The notes under the pieces were generated by a model that had not been told where the DNA came from, made no database searches, and saw only the letters and a list, made by a program, of their open reading frames with translations. From the NCBI GenBank assembly GCA_002368665.1, contig DFEK01000008.1:276315-340314 (forward strand): DNA of 64,000 nt, read 5' to 3'. Shown here in pieces: positions 17,514 to 26,078 of the stretch (positions within the stretch are counted from its first letter, which is position 1; the number at the start of each line of letters is the position of its first letter). The stretch comes from Lachnospiraceae bacterium UBA3804 (GTDB lineage: Bacteria; Bacillota; Clostridia; Lachnospirales; Lachnospiraceae). Both the position numbers and the translations under genes were made by a program.

Positions 17514-18869
17514 TTGCTTTTTTACGGTGATATATGCAATGCCTGCCACAACGGTTTGCAGTGCATCCGCAACGATCTGCGACCAGATAAATCCGGTAAG
17601 ACCGAAGAAATGATTGAACAGCAGGATAATGGGTGTCAGCAGGATCACATGTCGTATGAAGGCTAAAAGAAAGGATATGCTTCCTTTGCCGACGGCATTC
17701 ATATAGTTGGTTACGTGATGTCCGAAGACCATAAACGGAAGGGCGAAACAGCGTCCCATTAAAAAGACGGCACCGATGCTTATGGTTGCTTCATCATCGA
17801 TAAAAAGTCCAACCAAAGGTTTGGAGAGAAACCAAAAGATCAGACTGCAAAGCAGGGAAAAGATCAAATTGATACGTAATGCCAAAGAGGAAACCTGCTC
17901 CATACGTTTTTGATTCTTCGCACCGAAATTAAAAGCAACGAGCGGTACCATTCCCAGGCAGATTCCAAGTCCCGTATTGATGGGGATTCGCTCCAGTTTC
18001 AGCACAATACCCATTGCGGCAAGAGGTTTTACACCGTCTCCGTATCCGACCGAAAGACGGTTTATGATGATATTTACCATATCAAACAAAAAGACACCGA
18101 TGGCGGCCGGAATACCGACATTGTATAAAGATCTCGCATTTACTTTTCCAATCGGTCCTGCCTTAAATGAAACGCTTAGAACTGATTCTTTTCTTACCTT
18201 CCAAAACAGAAAGACAAAGTATGCAAACGAGCAGATATTGGAGATTAAAGTAGCAATACCGGCACCTAAAACCTCTTTGCCGGGAGGAAGAATGACGAAC
18301 ATAAAAAGCGGATCCAAGAGGATGTTTAAAATGCTTCCGAGACCCACGCCGATTCCGGCTTCCTTGGAGTATCCTGCATTTCGAAGGAACATGGGAAGCG
18401 CAATGGAAAAGACGGTCGGAAGTCCGCCAATGACGATGGTTGTAAGCAGATACTGTCTGGCATACGTTAACGTTGTTCCTTTTGCACCCATCAAAGTCAA
18501 AACCGGAGTCATAAAGACTGCGGTCAGAAGACTGAAGACGAGAGCGCAGATGCCTGCCGTGATAATGCTGTAGGATACGACTCTTTTGGCTTCGTCCGTC
18601 TTCTTTTCACCAATCAGACGTGCCATCAGGGAACCGCCGCCGACACCGAAAACATTGGCAATCGATGCGGTCACCAAGAACACGGTCAGCGCAAGATTCG
18701 ATGCACCGACCATGGCAGGATCGTTCGTTCTTCCGATAAACCAGGTATCGGCCAAATTGTATATCAGCAAAATCAGCTGGCTGGCCACAGCCGGCAATGC
18801 CATAACGGCAAGCGCCCGGGCGGGATGCGCGGATGCAAACAGCTCTGTTTTGTTCATTTCTTTTTTCAT
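17493..18869 (-). CDS. MATE family efflux transporter
   Basis: Twelve-helix cation-coupled multidrug/toxin extrusion protein of 458 residues. Segments such as PAVASQLILLIYNLADTWFIG near the start and GIPAAIGVFLFDMVNIIINR at the start of the second half are typical of MATE proteins. The ATG is preceded by AAGGGA. The substrate cannot be told. It converges with the cystatin-like lipoprotein gene and diverges from the fucosyltransferase-like gene. Confidence 0.93.
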   Translation of the reverse strand: MKKEMNKTELFASAHPARALAVMALPAVASQLILLIYNLADTWFIGRTNDPAMVGASNLALTVFLVTASIANVFGVGGGSLMARLIGEKKTDEAKRVVSYSIITAGICALVFSLLTAVFMTPVLTLMGAKGTTLTYARQYLLTTIVIGGLPTVFSIALPMFLRNAGYSKEAGIGVGLGSILNILLDPLFMFVILPPGKEVLGAGIATLISNICSFAYFVFLFWKVRKESVLSVSFKAGPIGKVNARSLYNVGIPAAIGVFLFDMVNIIINRLSVGYGDGVKPLAAMGIVLKLERIPINTGLGICLGMVPLVAFNFGAKNQKRMEQVSSLALRINLIFSLLCSLIFWFLSKPLVGLFIDDEATISIGAVFLMGRCFALPFMVFGHHVTNYMNAVGKGSISFLLAFIRHVILLTPIILLFNHFFGLTGFIWSQIVADALQTVVAGIAYITVKKQIKNRLT

Positions 18870-19023
18870 AATACAATCCCTTTTTTTATTACTAAAAGGA
18901 AGTATAGTCGGTTGAGGAAAAATGTCAAATTTCCACGCAAAAAACCGATTTTTCTGTTTATGAAAAACCTCGGATAAGGTATAATTAATATTATTCTTTT
19001 ACTAATTGGGGAGTATTAAAAAT

Positions 19024-20406
19024 ATGTTTGAGATCAGAGAAAAATCAGGGGAAACACTGGAAATGTTGATCCATGGGGAGAGCGTATTTCACGATGCCCT
19101 AAAAGACGGCAAAAAGAAGTATCATGTTACGAATCAAAACGGAATCGACTATGACATCGTTTATACGAAGAATTTTGATTACGTTTTACCCATGATGCCC
19201 GAAGCCTACCGCTTTATTGAGGTTTATTGGGATTTCTTAACTTATGATGAGAATCGAAACGGGTACATTGTACTGGATCAGTTTGACGGCCGTGAAGCTG
19301 TTGTATTCGACGAAGTAAACGAGTATACGGTTGTTATCGGCAAAGTCTTACTCCGTGAGCGCAAAGACCTGGATTTGTACTACAGAGACGAGAAGATTCT
19401 TTGGTTCCTTCACGCAGCAGATAAGCTACATGTGGGAGGTGAACTTCCCAAAGATACCGAGAAAGTTCTTTATGTTACGAAACCTCTCGGCCATTCCTAT
19501 CAAAGCACGGTCGGCAATAAGATCGGTGTTTTGGCTGTATTCCAGAGTATGTTCTATCTGCAGGCAATTACGGATAAGGATTTATCGAAAGTAAAATATA
19601 TTCGCGTGCAGTTTGACTCCGGTCTGACCGGAATCGGCGCCATCATGTCCACGGCGGCACGTTTTGAGAGTATTTTTAAAAGCGCGGGATGGAAGGCATA
19701 CGTGGAAGGCGAATATCTCGGCAAATATTCCAGGGAGATGCTAAGCAAATATTTAGACATCCCTCCGAAGCCTGCGGATGCAAACGATGAGAATACACTG
19801 TTCCTCGATCAGATTACCATTTCGAGACTGACGATTACCTATTCCGGCATTCATGCAAACCGTGTTCCGGACATTGGATGGTTTAAGCAAAGTTTTCTTG
19901 ACGAAATGGAAGAGTATGCACAAAGCGTTGTCGGAGGCAAAAAGATGCTCGGCGTATACATCCGCGGTACGGATTATATTGCCTCGAATATACTAGGGGC
20001 CAATAAGCAGGCTTCTGTGAAAGAAATGGTTCCTCTGATTCGCGAATGGCTGGTTGCAAACGACTATGAGAAGATTTTCCTGGCAACGGAAGATGAGGGA
20101 ATCTTAAAACAGATGCGCGAAGAGTTTGGCAATCTGATTCGGATTGTATCACAGGAGCGCTTCAATCTGGATGAGTTTAAAACCGCAAAACTGATCGCGG
20201 AGCTGGAGAATGAGAAATACGATCCGGCGGAAAAAGAAGAACATATCGAGGATATGTCCGTCAATTATTTCTACGCGATGTATACGCTCTCCAAATGCGA
20301 CAGTCTGATCGCTTCGGGAATGAGCAACGGAGTGGATCTGATCCGATGCTTTAACGGCGGCAATTTCCAGAATGACTATCAGTTCAGTGTCGGCGTCAAA
20401 CAGTAA
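19024..20406 (+). CDS. Putative O-fucosyltransferase-like (GT-B) protein
   Basis: A 460-residue cytoplasmic protein. The C-terminal half contains KMLGVYIRGTDY (about 305-316) followed by a helix and YEKIFLATEDEGIL, the arrangement of the GDP-fucose site in FUT8/NodZ/POFUT-like enzymes, where the Arg contacts the nucleotide sugar. A later SGMSNGVDLIR segment is also compatible. The N-terminal 150 residues are not recognised. The ATG at 19024 is chosen over the TTG at 19006 because the TTG overlaps the GGGGAG ribosome binding site. TATAAT at 18980-18985 may be its -10 box. The acceptor is unknown. Confidence 0.5.
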   Translation: MFEIREKSGETLEMLIHGESVFHDALKDGKKKYHVTNQNGIDYDIVYTKNFDYVLPMMPEAYRFIEVYWDFLTYDENRNGYIVLDQFDGREAVVFDEVNEYTVVIGKVLLRERKDLDLYYRDEKILWFLHAADKLHVGGELPKDTEKVLYVTKPLGHSYQSTVGNKIGVLAVFQSMFYLQAITDKDLSKVKYIRVQFDSGLTGIGAIMSTAARFESIFKSAGWKAYVEGEYLGKYSREMLSKYLDIPPKPADANDENTLFLDQITISRLTITYSGIHANRVPDIGWFKQSFLDEMEEYAQSVVGGKKMLGVYIRGTDYIASNILGANKQASVKEMVPLIREWLVANDYEKIFLATEDEGILKQMREEFGNLIRIVSQERFNLDEFKTAKLIAELENEKYDPAEKEEHIEDMSVNYFYAMYTLSKCDSLIASGMSNGVDLIRCFNGGNFQNDYQFSVGVKQ

Positions 20407-20445
20407 ATACAATCATACATTATAATCTAATCTATGGAGGAACGT

Positions 20446-21570
20446 ATGGAGAAATCTAAAGTATATTTCACAGACTTCAGAACGGTACTCGGTGTAAGCC
20501 TGACCGCCAAATTGCAGAAACTGATCCGAAAAGCCGGCATCGGAGATATTGATATGAACGGCAAATTCGTTGCCATTAAGATGCACTTCGGAGAACTCGG
20601 AAATCTTGCATATCTTCGCCCGAATTATGCGAAGGCGGTTGCCGATGTGGTAAAAGAGCAGGGCGGACTTCCGTTCCTTACGGATTGCAATACGCTTTAT
20701 CCGGGAAGCAGAAAGCATGCGCTGGAGCATATGGATTGTGCCAATATAAACGGTTTTAATACGGTTACCACAGGCTGTCAGATTATCATTGCGGACGGTC
20801 TTCGCGGAACGGACGATATTGCGGTTCCGGTTCCGAACGGGGAATACTGTAAGGAAGCATATATCGGTCGTGCGGTCATGGATGCGGATATTCTGATCTC
20901 GTTAAATCATTTTAAGGGCCATGAGCAGGCCGGATTCGGCGGAGCAATTAAGAATATCGGGATGGGCTGCGGAAGCCGTGCGGGAAAGATGCAGCAGCAT
21001 AACAGCGGTCATCCGCATGTGATCGAAAGCCTCTGCAGAGGATGTAAGAGATGCGCCAAGGAATGCGGTTCCGATGCCATCAGCTATAACGACAGAAAAG
21101 CATGGATCGATCCCGAGAAATGTAAGGGTTGCGGACGCTGCATCGGCGCCTGTGCTTTTGATGCGATCGAAAACGACAACTGGGATGCACCCGCCATGCT
21201 GGGCCGCAGAATGGCAGAGTATACGGCAGCCGTTGTAAGCGGCAGACCGACTTTCCATATCAGTCTGATCACCGACGTTTCTCCGAACTGCGACTGTCAC
21301 GGAGAGAATGATGCACCGATCCTTCCGGATATCGGAATGCTTGCATCGTTCGACCCGGTTGCACTGGATCAGGCATGTGTGGATCTGTGTCAGAAAGCGG
21401 AGCCGATCAGAAACAGCCAGCTTGGTGACAACATGGCAAGTGAGCATTTCCATGATCACGGCGATGTATGGCATAACAGCAATCCGAATGTTTCCTGGAA
21501 AGAGACTTTGGAGCATGCCGAGAAGATCGGAATCGGCAGCAGGGAGTATGAACTTATTGTGATGAAATAA
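20446..21570 (+). CDS. DUF362 protein with two [4Fe-4S] motifs
   Basis: A 374-residue protein with an N-terminal DUF362 domain (KVYFTDFRT..HFGELGN) interrupted by a ferredoxin segment with CRGCKRCAKEC and CKGCGRCIGAC, which should hold two [4Fe-4S] clusters. DUF362 proteins are common in anaerobes and their reaction is unknown. The ATG at 20446 follows GGAGG by five bases; the in-frame ATG at 20434 sits on that site. It lies 24 bases before araA and probably shares its transcript. Confidence 0.88.
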   Translation: MEKSKVYFTDFRTVLGVSLTAKLQKLIRKAGIGDIDMNGKFVAIKMHFGELGNLAYLRPNYAKAVADVVKEQGGLPFLTDCNTLYPGSRKHALEHMDCANINGFNTVTTGCQIIIADGLRGTDDIAVPVPNGEYCKEAYIGRAVMDADILISLNHFKGHEQAGFGGAIKNIGMGCGSRAGKMQQHNSGHPHVIESLCRGCKRCAKECGSDAISYNDRKAWIDPEKCKGCGRCIGACAFDAIENDNWDAPAMLGRRMAEYTAAVVSGRPTFHISLITDVSPNCDCHGENDAPILPDIGMLASFDPVALDQACVDLCQKAEPIRNSQLGDNMASEHFHDHGDVWHNSNPNVSWKETLEHAEKIGIGSREYELIVMK

Positions 21571-21594
21571 ATTTGTGTATGGGAGGTTAAAGGG

Positions 21595-23067
21595 ATGTTA
21601 AAAGATTATGAGTTTTGGTTTGTAGTGGGATCACAGTTTCTGTACGGACCGGAAGTTTTGGAAACGGTTGCAAAGAGGGCGCAGGAGATGACGGATAAGT
21701 TAAATGCATCCGGAAACCTTCCCTGCAAACTTGTATACAAGGCAACAATTAAAACGAATCAAGAAGTTACGGATGTGGTTCGCGAGGCAAATTACGATAC
21801 GCGCTGTGCGGGTGTGATTACCTGGTGCCATACATTTTCTCCGAGCAAAATGTGGATCAACGGTTTTGTGGATTTGCAGAAGCCGTATTGCCATTTTGCA
21901 ACGCAGTATAACCGTTCGATTCCGAACGAAGAAATCGATATGGATTTCATGAACTTAAATCAGGCGGCACACGGTGACCGTGAACATGGTTTCCTGGCAG
22001 CCAGACTGCGTATGCCGAGAAAAGTAATCGCAGGTTTCTGGGAAGATGAAGATGTGCAGAAGCGCATCGGAAGCTGGATGCGTTCCGCTGTCGGTGTGAT
22101 GTTTTCCCGTTCCTTGAAAGTCATGCGTTTCGGCGATAATATGCGTGAAGTGGCCGTTACCGAAGGCGATAAGGTCGAAACACAGATCAAACTCGGCTGG
22201 CAGGTTAACACTTGGCCGGTAGGCAAACTGGTGGAAGAAATGAACGCGGTTACGGATGCCGAGATAGAGGAACTGATGGCAACGTACCGTGCACAATATG
22301 ATTTTGCAACGGATGATCTGGAAACCGTGAAATACCAGGCAAGAGAAGAAATCGCCATGAAGAAGATGATGGATGCCGAAGGATGCAGGGCATTTTCGAA
22401 TACCTTCCAGGATCTTTACGGAATGAAGCAGCTTCCGGGCCTCGCAAGCCAGCATCTGATGGCACAGGGCTACGGTTACGGCGGAGAAGGCGACTGGAAA
22501 GTGGCAGCCATGACGGCGATTTTAAAAGCCATGAGCGAAGGTCAGAACGGCGGTACGGCCTTTATGGAAGATTATACCTATAATTTGGATCCGGATGCGG
22601 AATACAGCCTTGGTGCGCACATGCTTGAAGTATGTCCTTCCGTTGCGGCCGGGAAACCCCGCATTGAAGTACATCCTCTCGGAATCGGCGGCAGAGAAGC
22701 ACCGGCCAGACTGGTCTTTGAAGGACATGCAGGCAAAGCCATTGTTGTAAGTCTGATTGACATGGGCGGCAGAATGCGCCTGATCGTGCAGGATATCGAG
22801 GCTGTGAAACCGATTTTACCGATGCCGAACCTTCCGGTTGCCAGGGTTATGTGGAAGGCTATGCCAGATCTGACTACAGGTGTAGAATGTTGGATCGCAG
22901 CAGGCGGTGCACACCATACGGTTTTAAGTTATGATGTGACGGCCGAGCAGATGAAAGACTGGGCAAGAATGATGGATATTGAGTTCGTTCATATCTCCAA
23001 AGACAGTACACCGGAGAAGATCGAAGAGCAGTTATTCATAAATGATCTTGCATGGAAACTGAAATAA
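21595..23067 (+). CDS. araA: L-arabinose isomerase
   Basis: Interconverts L-arabinose and L-ribulose in the cytoplasm. Full length at 490 residues. The start YEFWFVVGSQFLYG and the metal/catalytic segments are intact: GGEGDWK (first Glu), FMEDYTYN (second Glu), GAHMLEVCP (first His) and GGAHHTVLSY (second His). A GGGAGG site precedes the ATG. araB, araD and araR are not nearby, so the pathway genes must be dispersed. It follows the DUF362 gene closely. Confidence 0.97.
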   Translation: MLKDYEFWFVVGSQFLYGPEVLETVAKRAQEMTDKLNASGNLPCKLVYKATIKTNQEVTDVVREANYDTRCAGVITWCHTFSPSKMWINGFVDLQKPYCHFATQYNRSIPNEEIDMDFMNLNQAAHGDREHGFLAARLRMPRKVIAGFWEDEDVQKRIGSWMRSAVGVMFSRSLKVMRFGDNMREVAVTEGDKVETQIKLGWQVNTWPVGKLVEEMNAVTDAEIEELMATYRAQYDFATDDLETVKYQAREEIAMKKMMDAEGCRAFSNTFQDLYGMKQLPGLASQHLMAQGYGYGGEGDWKVAAMTAILKAMSEGQNGGTAFMEDYTYNLDPDAEYSLGAHMLEVCPSVAAGKPRIEVHPLGIGGREAPARLVFEGHAGKAIVVSLIDMGGRMRLIVQDIEAVKPILPMPNLPVARVMWKAMPDLTTGVECWIAAGGAHHTVLSYDVTAEQMKDWARMMDIEFVHISKDSTPEKIEEQLFINDLAWKLK

Positions 23068-23099
23068 TTACAAACTGTCACCCTTTACAACTGTCTAAG

Positions 23100-23128
23100 T
23101 TGACAATTTAAGAGTCAAAAACTATAAT
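23100..23128 (+). promoter_or_regulatory. Consensus promoter of bioB with internal inverted repeat
   Basis: TTGACA (23100-23105), 17 bases, TATAAT (23123-23128), a perfect match to the sigma-A consensus. The inverted repeat TTGAC-N9-GTCAA (23100-23118) covers the -35 and spacer and could be an operator; it does not clearly match the BirA boxes I know. The start site would fall near 23135, inside the left arm of the araA terminator. Confidence 0.85.
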
Positions 23129-23129
23129 T

Positions 23130-23162
23130 ACAGCGATATTGTTTCGATATCGCTGTTTTTTT
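23130..23162 (+). terminator. Terminator of araA operon, overlapping the bioB start site
   Basis: ACAGCGATAT / ATATCGCTGT with seven Ts. A transcript started at the preceding promoter lacks part of the 5' arm and should escape it, whereas read-through from araA forms the full hairpin. Confidence 0.85.
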
Positions 23163-23212
23163 GTGCTTATGTCGGAATGATGATTTCAAATGAAAACAAA
23201 GGATTATGAAAA

Positions 23213-24178
23213 ATGACTGATTACAATATTTCACTTCTTGTCGATGAGATTATCGACGGACGCCGTCTTGGAAAGAACGATGATCTTCAATTTCTTTTAG
23301 ACTGTGATTTGGAGGAATTGGGAAAGGGCGCGGATCGTCTCAGACAGCATTTTAACGGTGACAGAGTCGATCTTTGTACCATCATTAACGGTAAAAGCGG
23401 CAGATGCAGTGAAAACTGCAAGTTCTGTGCACAGTCTGCTCACCATCATACTTCCTGCGATAATTATCCGCTGCTTTCCGAAGATGAATTTGTTAAAGCG
23501 GCCAAAGCAAATGAAGACGAAGGCGTTGCGCGCTTTGCAATCGTTACCTCAGGCAGGGGTCCTTCGGATGAGGATTTTGAGAAGATCATTTCCATCTATA
23601 CAAAGATGCAAAGCGAACTTAAATTCGGTCTCTGCGCTTCTTTGGGGTTTTTAACCGAAGAGCAGTTTAAGCGCCTTTATGCGGCAGGTGTCAGGAATTA
23701 TCATAACAACATAGAAACTTCGCGAAGATATTTTCCTTCGATTTGTACATCACACAGCTTTGACGATAAGATCGCCAATATCAAAAGAGCACAGAGCGCC
23801 GGATTGTCTGTTTGTTCCGGAGGAATTATCGGAATGGGAGAGAACTGGGAGGACCGAATCGACATGGCACTGACACTGTCGACGCTTGGAATCGGCTCCA
23901 TTCCCATTAACGCGCTGATGCCGATTCCGGGTACGCCTTTTGCGGGAAACAAACAGTTGACGGAAGAGGAGATCCTTCGTACGGTTGCAATTTTTAAATT
24001 CATTAATCCGACCTCGAATATAAGGATTGCAGCAGGACGTGCGCTCCTTGGAGATAACGGACGAAAGGCCTTTTGCTTCGGTGCCAGTGCCACCATTACC
24101 GGTAATATGCTGACAACAACCGGTTCTACGATAGAGGGCGACAAGAAGATGTTAACACAGCTCGGTCGCTTGTATTAA
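23213..24178 (+). CDS. bioB: Biotin synthase
   Basis: Radical SAM enzyme that inserts sulphur into dethiobiotin. The 321-residue length is standard. The [4Fe-4S] ligands are Cys65, Cys69 and Cys72 in GRCSENCKFCAQS. YHNNIETS, GGIIGMGE and NALMPIPGTP are family hallmarks, and an Arg in NIRIAAGRALL matches the [2Fe-2S] site ligand. It stands alone; bioA, bioD and bioF are not seen nearby, so the cell may take up dethiobiotin or carry the rest elsewhere. Confidence 0.96.
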   Translation: MTDYNISLLVDEIIDGRRLGKNDDLQFLLDCDLEELGKGADRLRQHFNGDRVDLCTIINGKSGRCSENCKFCAQSAHHHTSCDNYPLLSEDEFVKAAKANEDEGVARFAIVTSGRGPSDEDFEKIISIYTKMQSELKFGLCASLGFLTEEQFKRLYAAGVRNYHNNIETSRRYFPSICTSHSFDDKIANIKRAQSAGLSVCSGGIIGMGENWEDRIDMALTLSTLGIGSIPINALMPIPGTPFAGNKQLTEEEILRTVAIFKFINPTSNIRIAAGRALLGDNGRKAFCFGASATITGNMLTTTGSTIEGDKKMLTQLGRLY

Positions 24179-24235
24179 TCATAGAATGACAATCTACAAT
24201 TATTTACGGACAAAAGCGGTAATTTTCCCGGAACT

Positions 24236-24247
24236 TTTATATAATAT
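24236..24247. repeat. Left target-site duplication of MITE-like element
   Basis: TTTATATAATAT, identical to 24448-24459. Confidence 0.7.
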
Positions 24248-24447
24248 GATGATAGGGTCTAAAGGTCAAAAGTCGTTCGTGTTTACACGAAAACGACTTT
24301 GACCTTGGGACCCGCCGAACACGAGGAAGTAGCTGTTTACGCAGTAAGCATGCGGATTCCGAGTGTTCACAGAATTGCGAGAATTGCGTAGCAATGAAGC
24401 AATTCGTCATCATGTTGGGGGCAAAAGACCTTTTGACCCCAACATCA
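24248..24447. mobile_element. MITE-like 200-bp element
   Basis: Non-coding DNA that fills most of the 322-base gap between bioB and the flavodoxin gene. It is bounded by imperfect terminal inverted repeats (GATGATAGGGTCTAAAGGTC at the left; GATGTTGGGGTCAAAAGGTC reading in from the right) and an exact 12-bp duplication outside. Inside are GTCAAAAGTCGTT/AAACGACTTTGAC near 24267-24305, GAACAC/GTGTTC arms, GAATTGC/GCAATTC and a terminal GTTGGGG/CCCCAAC hairpin. No coding frame is credible. Confidence 0.7.
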
Positions 24448-24459
24448 TTTATATAATAT
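24448..24459. repeat. Right target-site duplication; carries the flavodoxin -10 box
   Basis: Second copy of TTTATATAATAT. TATAAT at 24452 and again at 24457 can serve as -10 for the downstream flavodoxin gene, so the element has probably displaced the original -35 region. Confidence 0.65.
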
Positions 24460-24500
24460 AATTGATATACAGCAAAAAACAATTTTAGGAGGGCGGAAAA

Positions 24501-24977
24501 ATGAGTAAAACTTTAGTGGCGTATTTCAGTGCAAGTGGTGTAACCAAAAAGTTGGCAGAGAATCTGGCAAAGGCTGCAGGTGCTGATTTGTTTGAAATCG
24601 TACCGGAGCAGATTTATACAAGCGCGGATTTAAACTGGATGGATAAAAAGAGCAGAAGTTCCGTGGAGATGAATGACAGAAGCGCAAGACCCGCAATCAG
24701 TGGTAGAGTAGATGATCTCAAACAGTATTCCCATGTTTTTGTGGGATTCCCTGTATGGTGGTACCGCGAGCCTTCCATCATCGATACTTTTATGGAAAGT
24801 TATGACTGGGACGGCATCACCGTAATTCCGTTCTGCACTTCCGGCGGAAGCGGCATAGGCGATGCGGGAAAGAACATGGAAGCCCTTGGAAAAGGCTCCA
24901 AAGTTTTGGTTGGAAAACGTTTATCGTCAGGTGCTTCGGAAGCTGAACTCAGTGCATGGATCAAAGGTTGCCTATAG
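24501..24977 (+). CDS. Flavodoxin family protein
   Basis: A 158-residue FMN-binding electron carrier or quinone/nitro-reductase-like protein. The phosphate-binding loop is YFSASGVTKKLAENLA (9-24, normally S/T-x-S/T-G-x-T), and GFPVWWYREP and TSGGSGIGD are the isoalloxazine loops seen in the Flavodoxin_4 group. AGGAGGG precedes the ATG. The promoter appears to have been altered by the upstream MITE-like insertion. Confidence 0.92.
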   Translation: MSKTLVAYFSASGVTKKLAENLAKAAGADLFEIVPEQIYTSADLNWMDKKSRSSVEMNDRSARPAISGRVDDLKQYSHVFVGFPVWWYREPSIIDTFMESYDWDGITVIPFCTSGGSGIGDAGKNMEALGKGSKVLVGKRLSSGASEAELSAWIKGCL

Positions 24978-25021
24978 TCCTTTTTATTGGTACGATAATA
25001 ATGACTATGGGGGACGGAATT

Positions 25022-25186
25022 ATGATTCAAACGAAAACCAATCATTATATCAGAAAAACACTAATTTCAAAGGCTGTCCTGGGGATGGCCTTCTTTCTTT
25101 TGGGCTGTTACAAGCAGCAAACGCAGGGAGAAGCAGAGGAATATGTTGCAAATACTGTTCCGGAGAAGGCAAAACTGGTTGGATAA
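25022..25186 (+). CDS. Small putative lipoprotein
   Basis: A 54-residue reading frame starting 44 bases after the flavodoxin stop. GGGGGACGG lies four bases before the ATG. The start MIQTKTNHYIRKTLISKAVL is basic, followed by a hydrophobic stretch and FFLLGC, a plausible lipobox, leaving a mature peptide of about 28 residues. It ends just before a strong terminator. A weak alternative is a remnant of a longer gene. Confidence 0.45.
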   Translation: MIQTKTNHYIRKTLISKAVLGMAFFLLGCYKQQTQGEAEEYVANTVPEKAKLVG

Positions 25187-25213
25187 GCTCATAGATTTCG
25201 GCAGGAATTAATT

Positions 25214-25241
25214 GCAGGCAGTACATACTGCCTGCTTTTTT
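25214..25241 (+). terminator. Terminator after the flavodoxin unit
   Basis: GCAGGCAGTA / TACTGCCTGC followed by six Ts. Confidence 0.9.
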
Positions 25242-25251
25242 ATTATGTGCG

Positions 25252-25349
25252 CGATAAGGCCTTCAAGCGGACACCGTGCTTGTACGAGTGTACATTTGAA
25301 GGCCAACGCGACAATCGAGTAGGGAGAAGAATTCTTCCCTACTCGATTG
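25252..25349. repeat. Two strong inverted repeats upstream of a secreted-protein gene
   Basis: GGCCTTCAA / TTGAAGGCC (25258-25266 and 25296-25304), flanked by CGCG on both sides. Then CAATCGAGTAGGGA / TCCCTACTCGATTG (25312-25325 and 25336-25349), a 14-bp perfect stem. They fill the gap between the flavodoxin terminator and the next promoter. No T-run follows the second stem, so it is not an ordinary terminator; a decayed mobile element or regulatory RNA are options. Confidence 0.55.
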
Positions 25350-25371
25350 CGGTGGCTTAGTAAAAAACCGT

Positions 25372-25404
25372 ATGACAGTTCTGTGACAAACGCTATGTTA
25401 TAGT
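25372..25404 (+). promoter_or_regulatory. Promoter with 11-bp-spaced direct repeat (site 1)
   Basis: ATGACA at 25372 and GTGACA at 25383 are exactly 11 bases apart, covering the -35 region of a promoter whose -10 is TATAGT (25399-25404). No good -35 hexamer is present. This layout, repeats in place of the -35 with the second ending about 10 bases before the -10, is that of SARP-activated promoters. The same layout occurs at 27574-27606. Confidence 0.55.
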
Positions 25405-25461
25405 GTGATCAGAATAAGGGAAAACAACCCGAGATTATCAAAAAATACGGAGGAAAATATT

Positions 25462-26025
25462 ATGAAGAAGATAAATATTATGAAGAAGGTTATGAAAAAG
25501 GTTATTGTTATCCTTACATTTTGCTTGGTGCTTGCTTTTCCATTCACTTCACTTGCAGCACCCGGTGGTCTTCATAAACCGCGCAGGACTTACGAAGAGG
25601 CAGTGAAACACTATCAGGAATTACAGAATAAACAGATAAATATAGATTTTTCCCATAGAGGATTGTATATAGCCGAAAACTCCATTTTATACGCAAGAAA
25701 GATAGTAGGCGTAAATAAGGATGGAACCTATCAGTTAAGCCCCTGGGAGTGCATATCTAATCGTACCAATGTTTGCTACTGCCAGGATAAGCACATCACC
25801 CTTCCGGCAACCTATATCATATTCGGATACAGTTTTGATGTGGACATGGGAACGGACTGGCCGTTCAGCCAGGAGTTTTGGAATAACGCGAATACACCTG
25901 CGGAAAACATTAAAATCGTGATCACCGGCGGATGCAGAACTCCGGAAATTCTGATCATGGTAAATGGTAACAGAGTTTATTTCAACGATAACTGTGAGGC
26001 ACATAATCAGTGGATTCCGCGGTAA
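25462..26025 (+). CDS. Secreted protein of unknown function
   Basis: A 187-residue protein with a signal peptide (KKVIVILTFCLVLAFPFTSLA; cleavage after LAA-like sequence near residue 35) and no membrane anchor. The mature part contains six Cys (ECISNRTNVCYCQDKH, GGCRTPEI, NDNCEAHNQW), suggesting disulphides. I recognise no family. The ATG at 25462 follows GGAGG; an earlier in-frame ATG at 25405 lacks a site and would bury the signal peptide. Its promoter shares a direct-repeat motif with the secreted-protein gene at 27661. Confidence 0.65.
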   Translation: MKKINIMKKVMKKVIVILTFCLVLAFPFTSLAAPGGLHKPRRTYEEAVKHYQELQNKQINIDFSHRGLYIAENSILYARKIVGVNKDGTYQLSPWECISNRTNVCYCQDKHITLPATYIIFGYSFDVDMGTDWPFSQEFWNNANTPAENIKIVITGGCRTPEILIMVNGNRVYFNDNCEAHNQWIPR

Positions 26026-26078
26026 ATATCCTATCCGGATACGGAAGAACGGGAAAATCCCAATGATGTAATCTCAGA

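Noticed and set aside
20421..20426. TATAAT before the DUF362 gene as a promoter
   Set aside because: The start site would fall on the ribosome binding site, and no -35 is present.
24248..24447. Riboswitch or T-box controlling flavodoxin
   Set aside because: Terminal inverted repeats and the exact flanking duplication fit an inserted element better; no T-box or FMN-element core was recognised.
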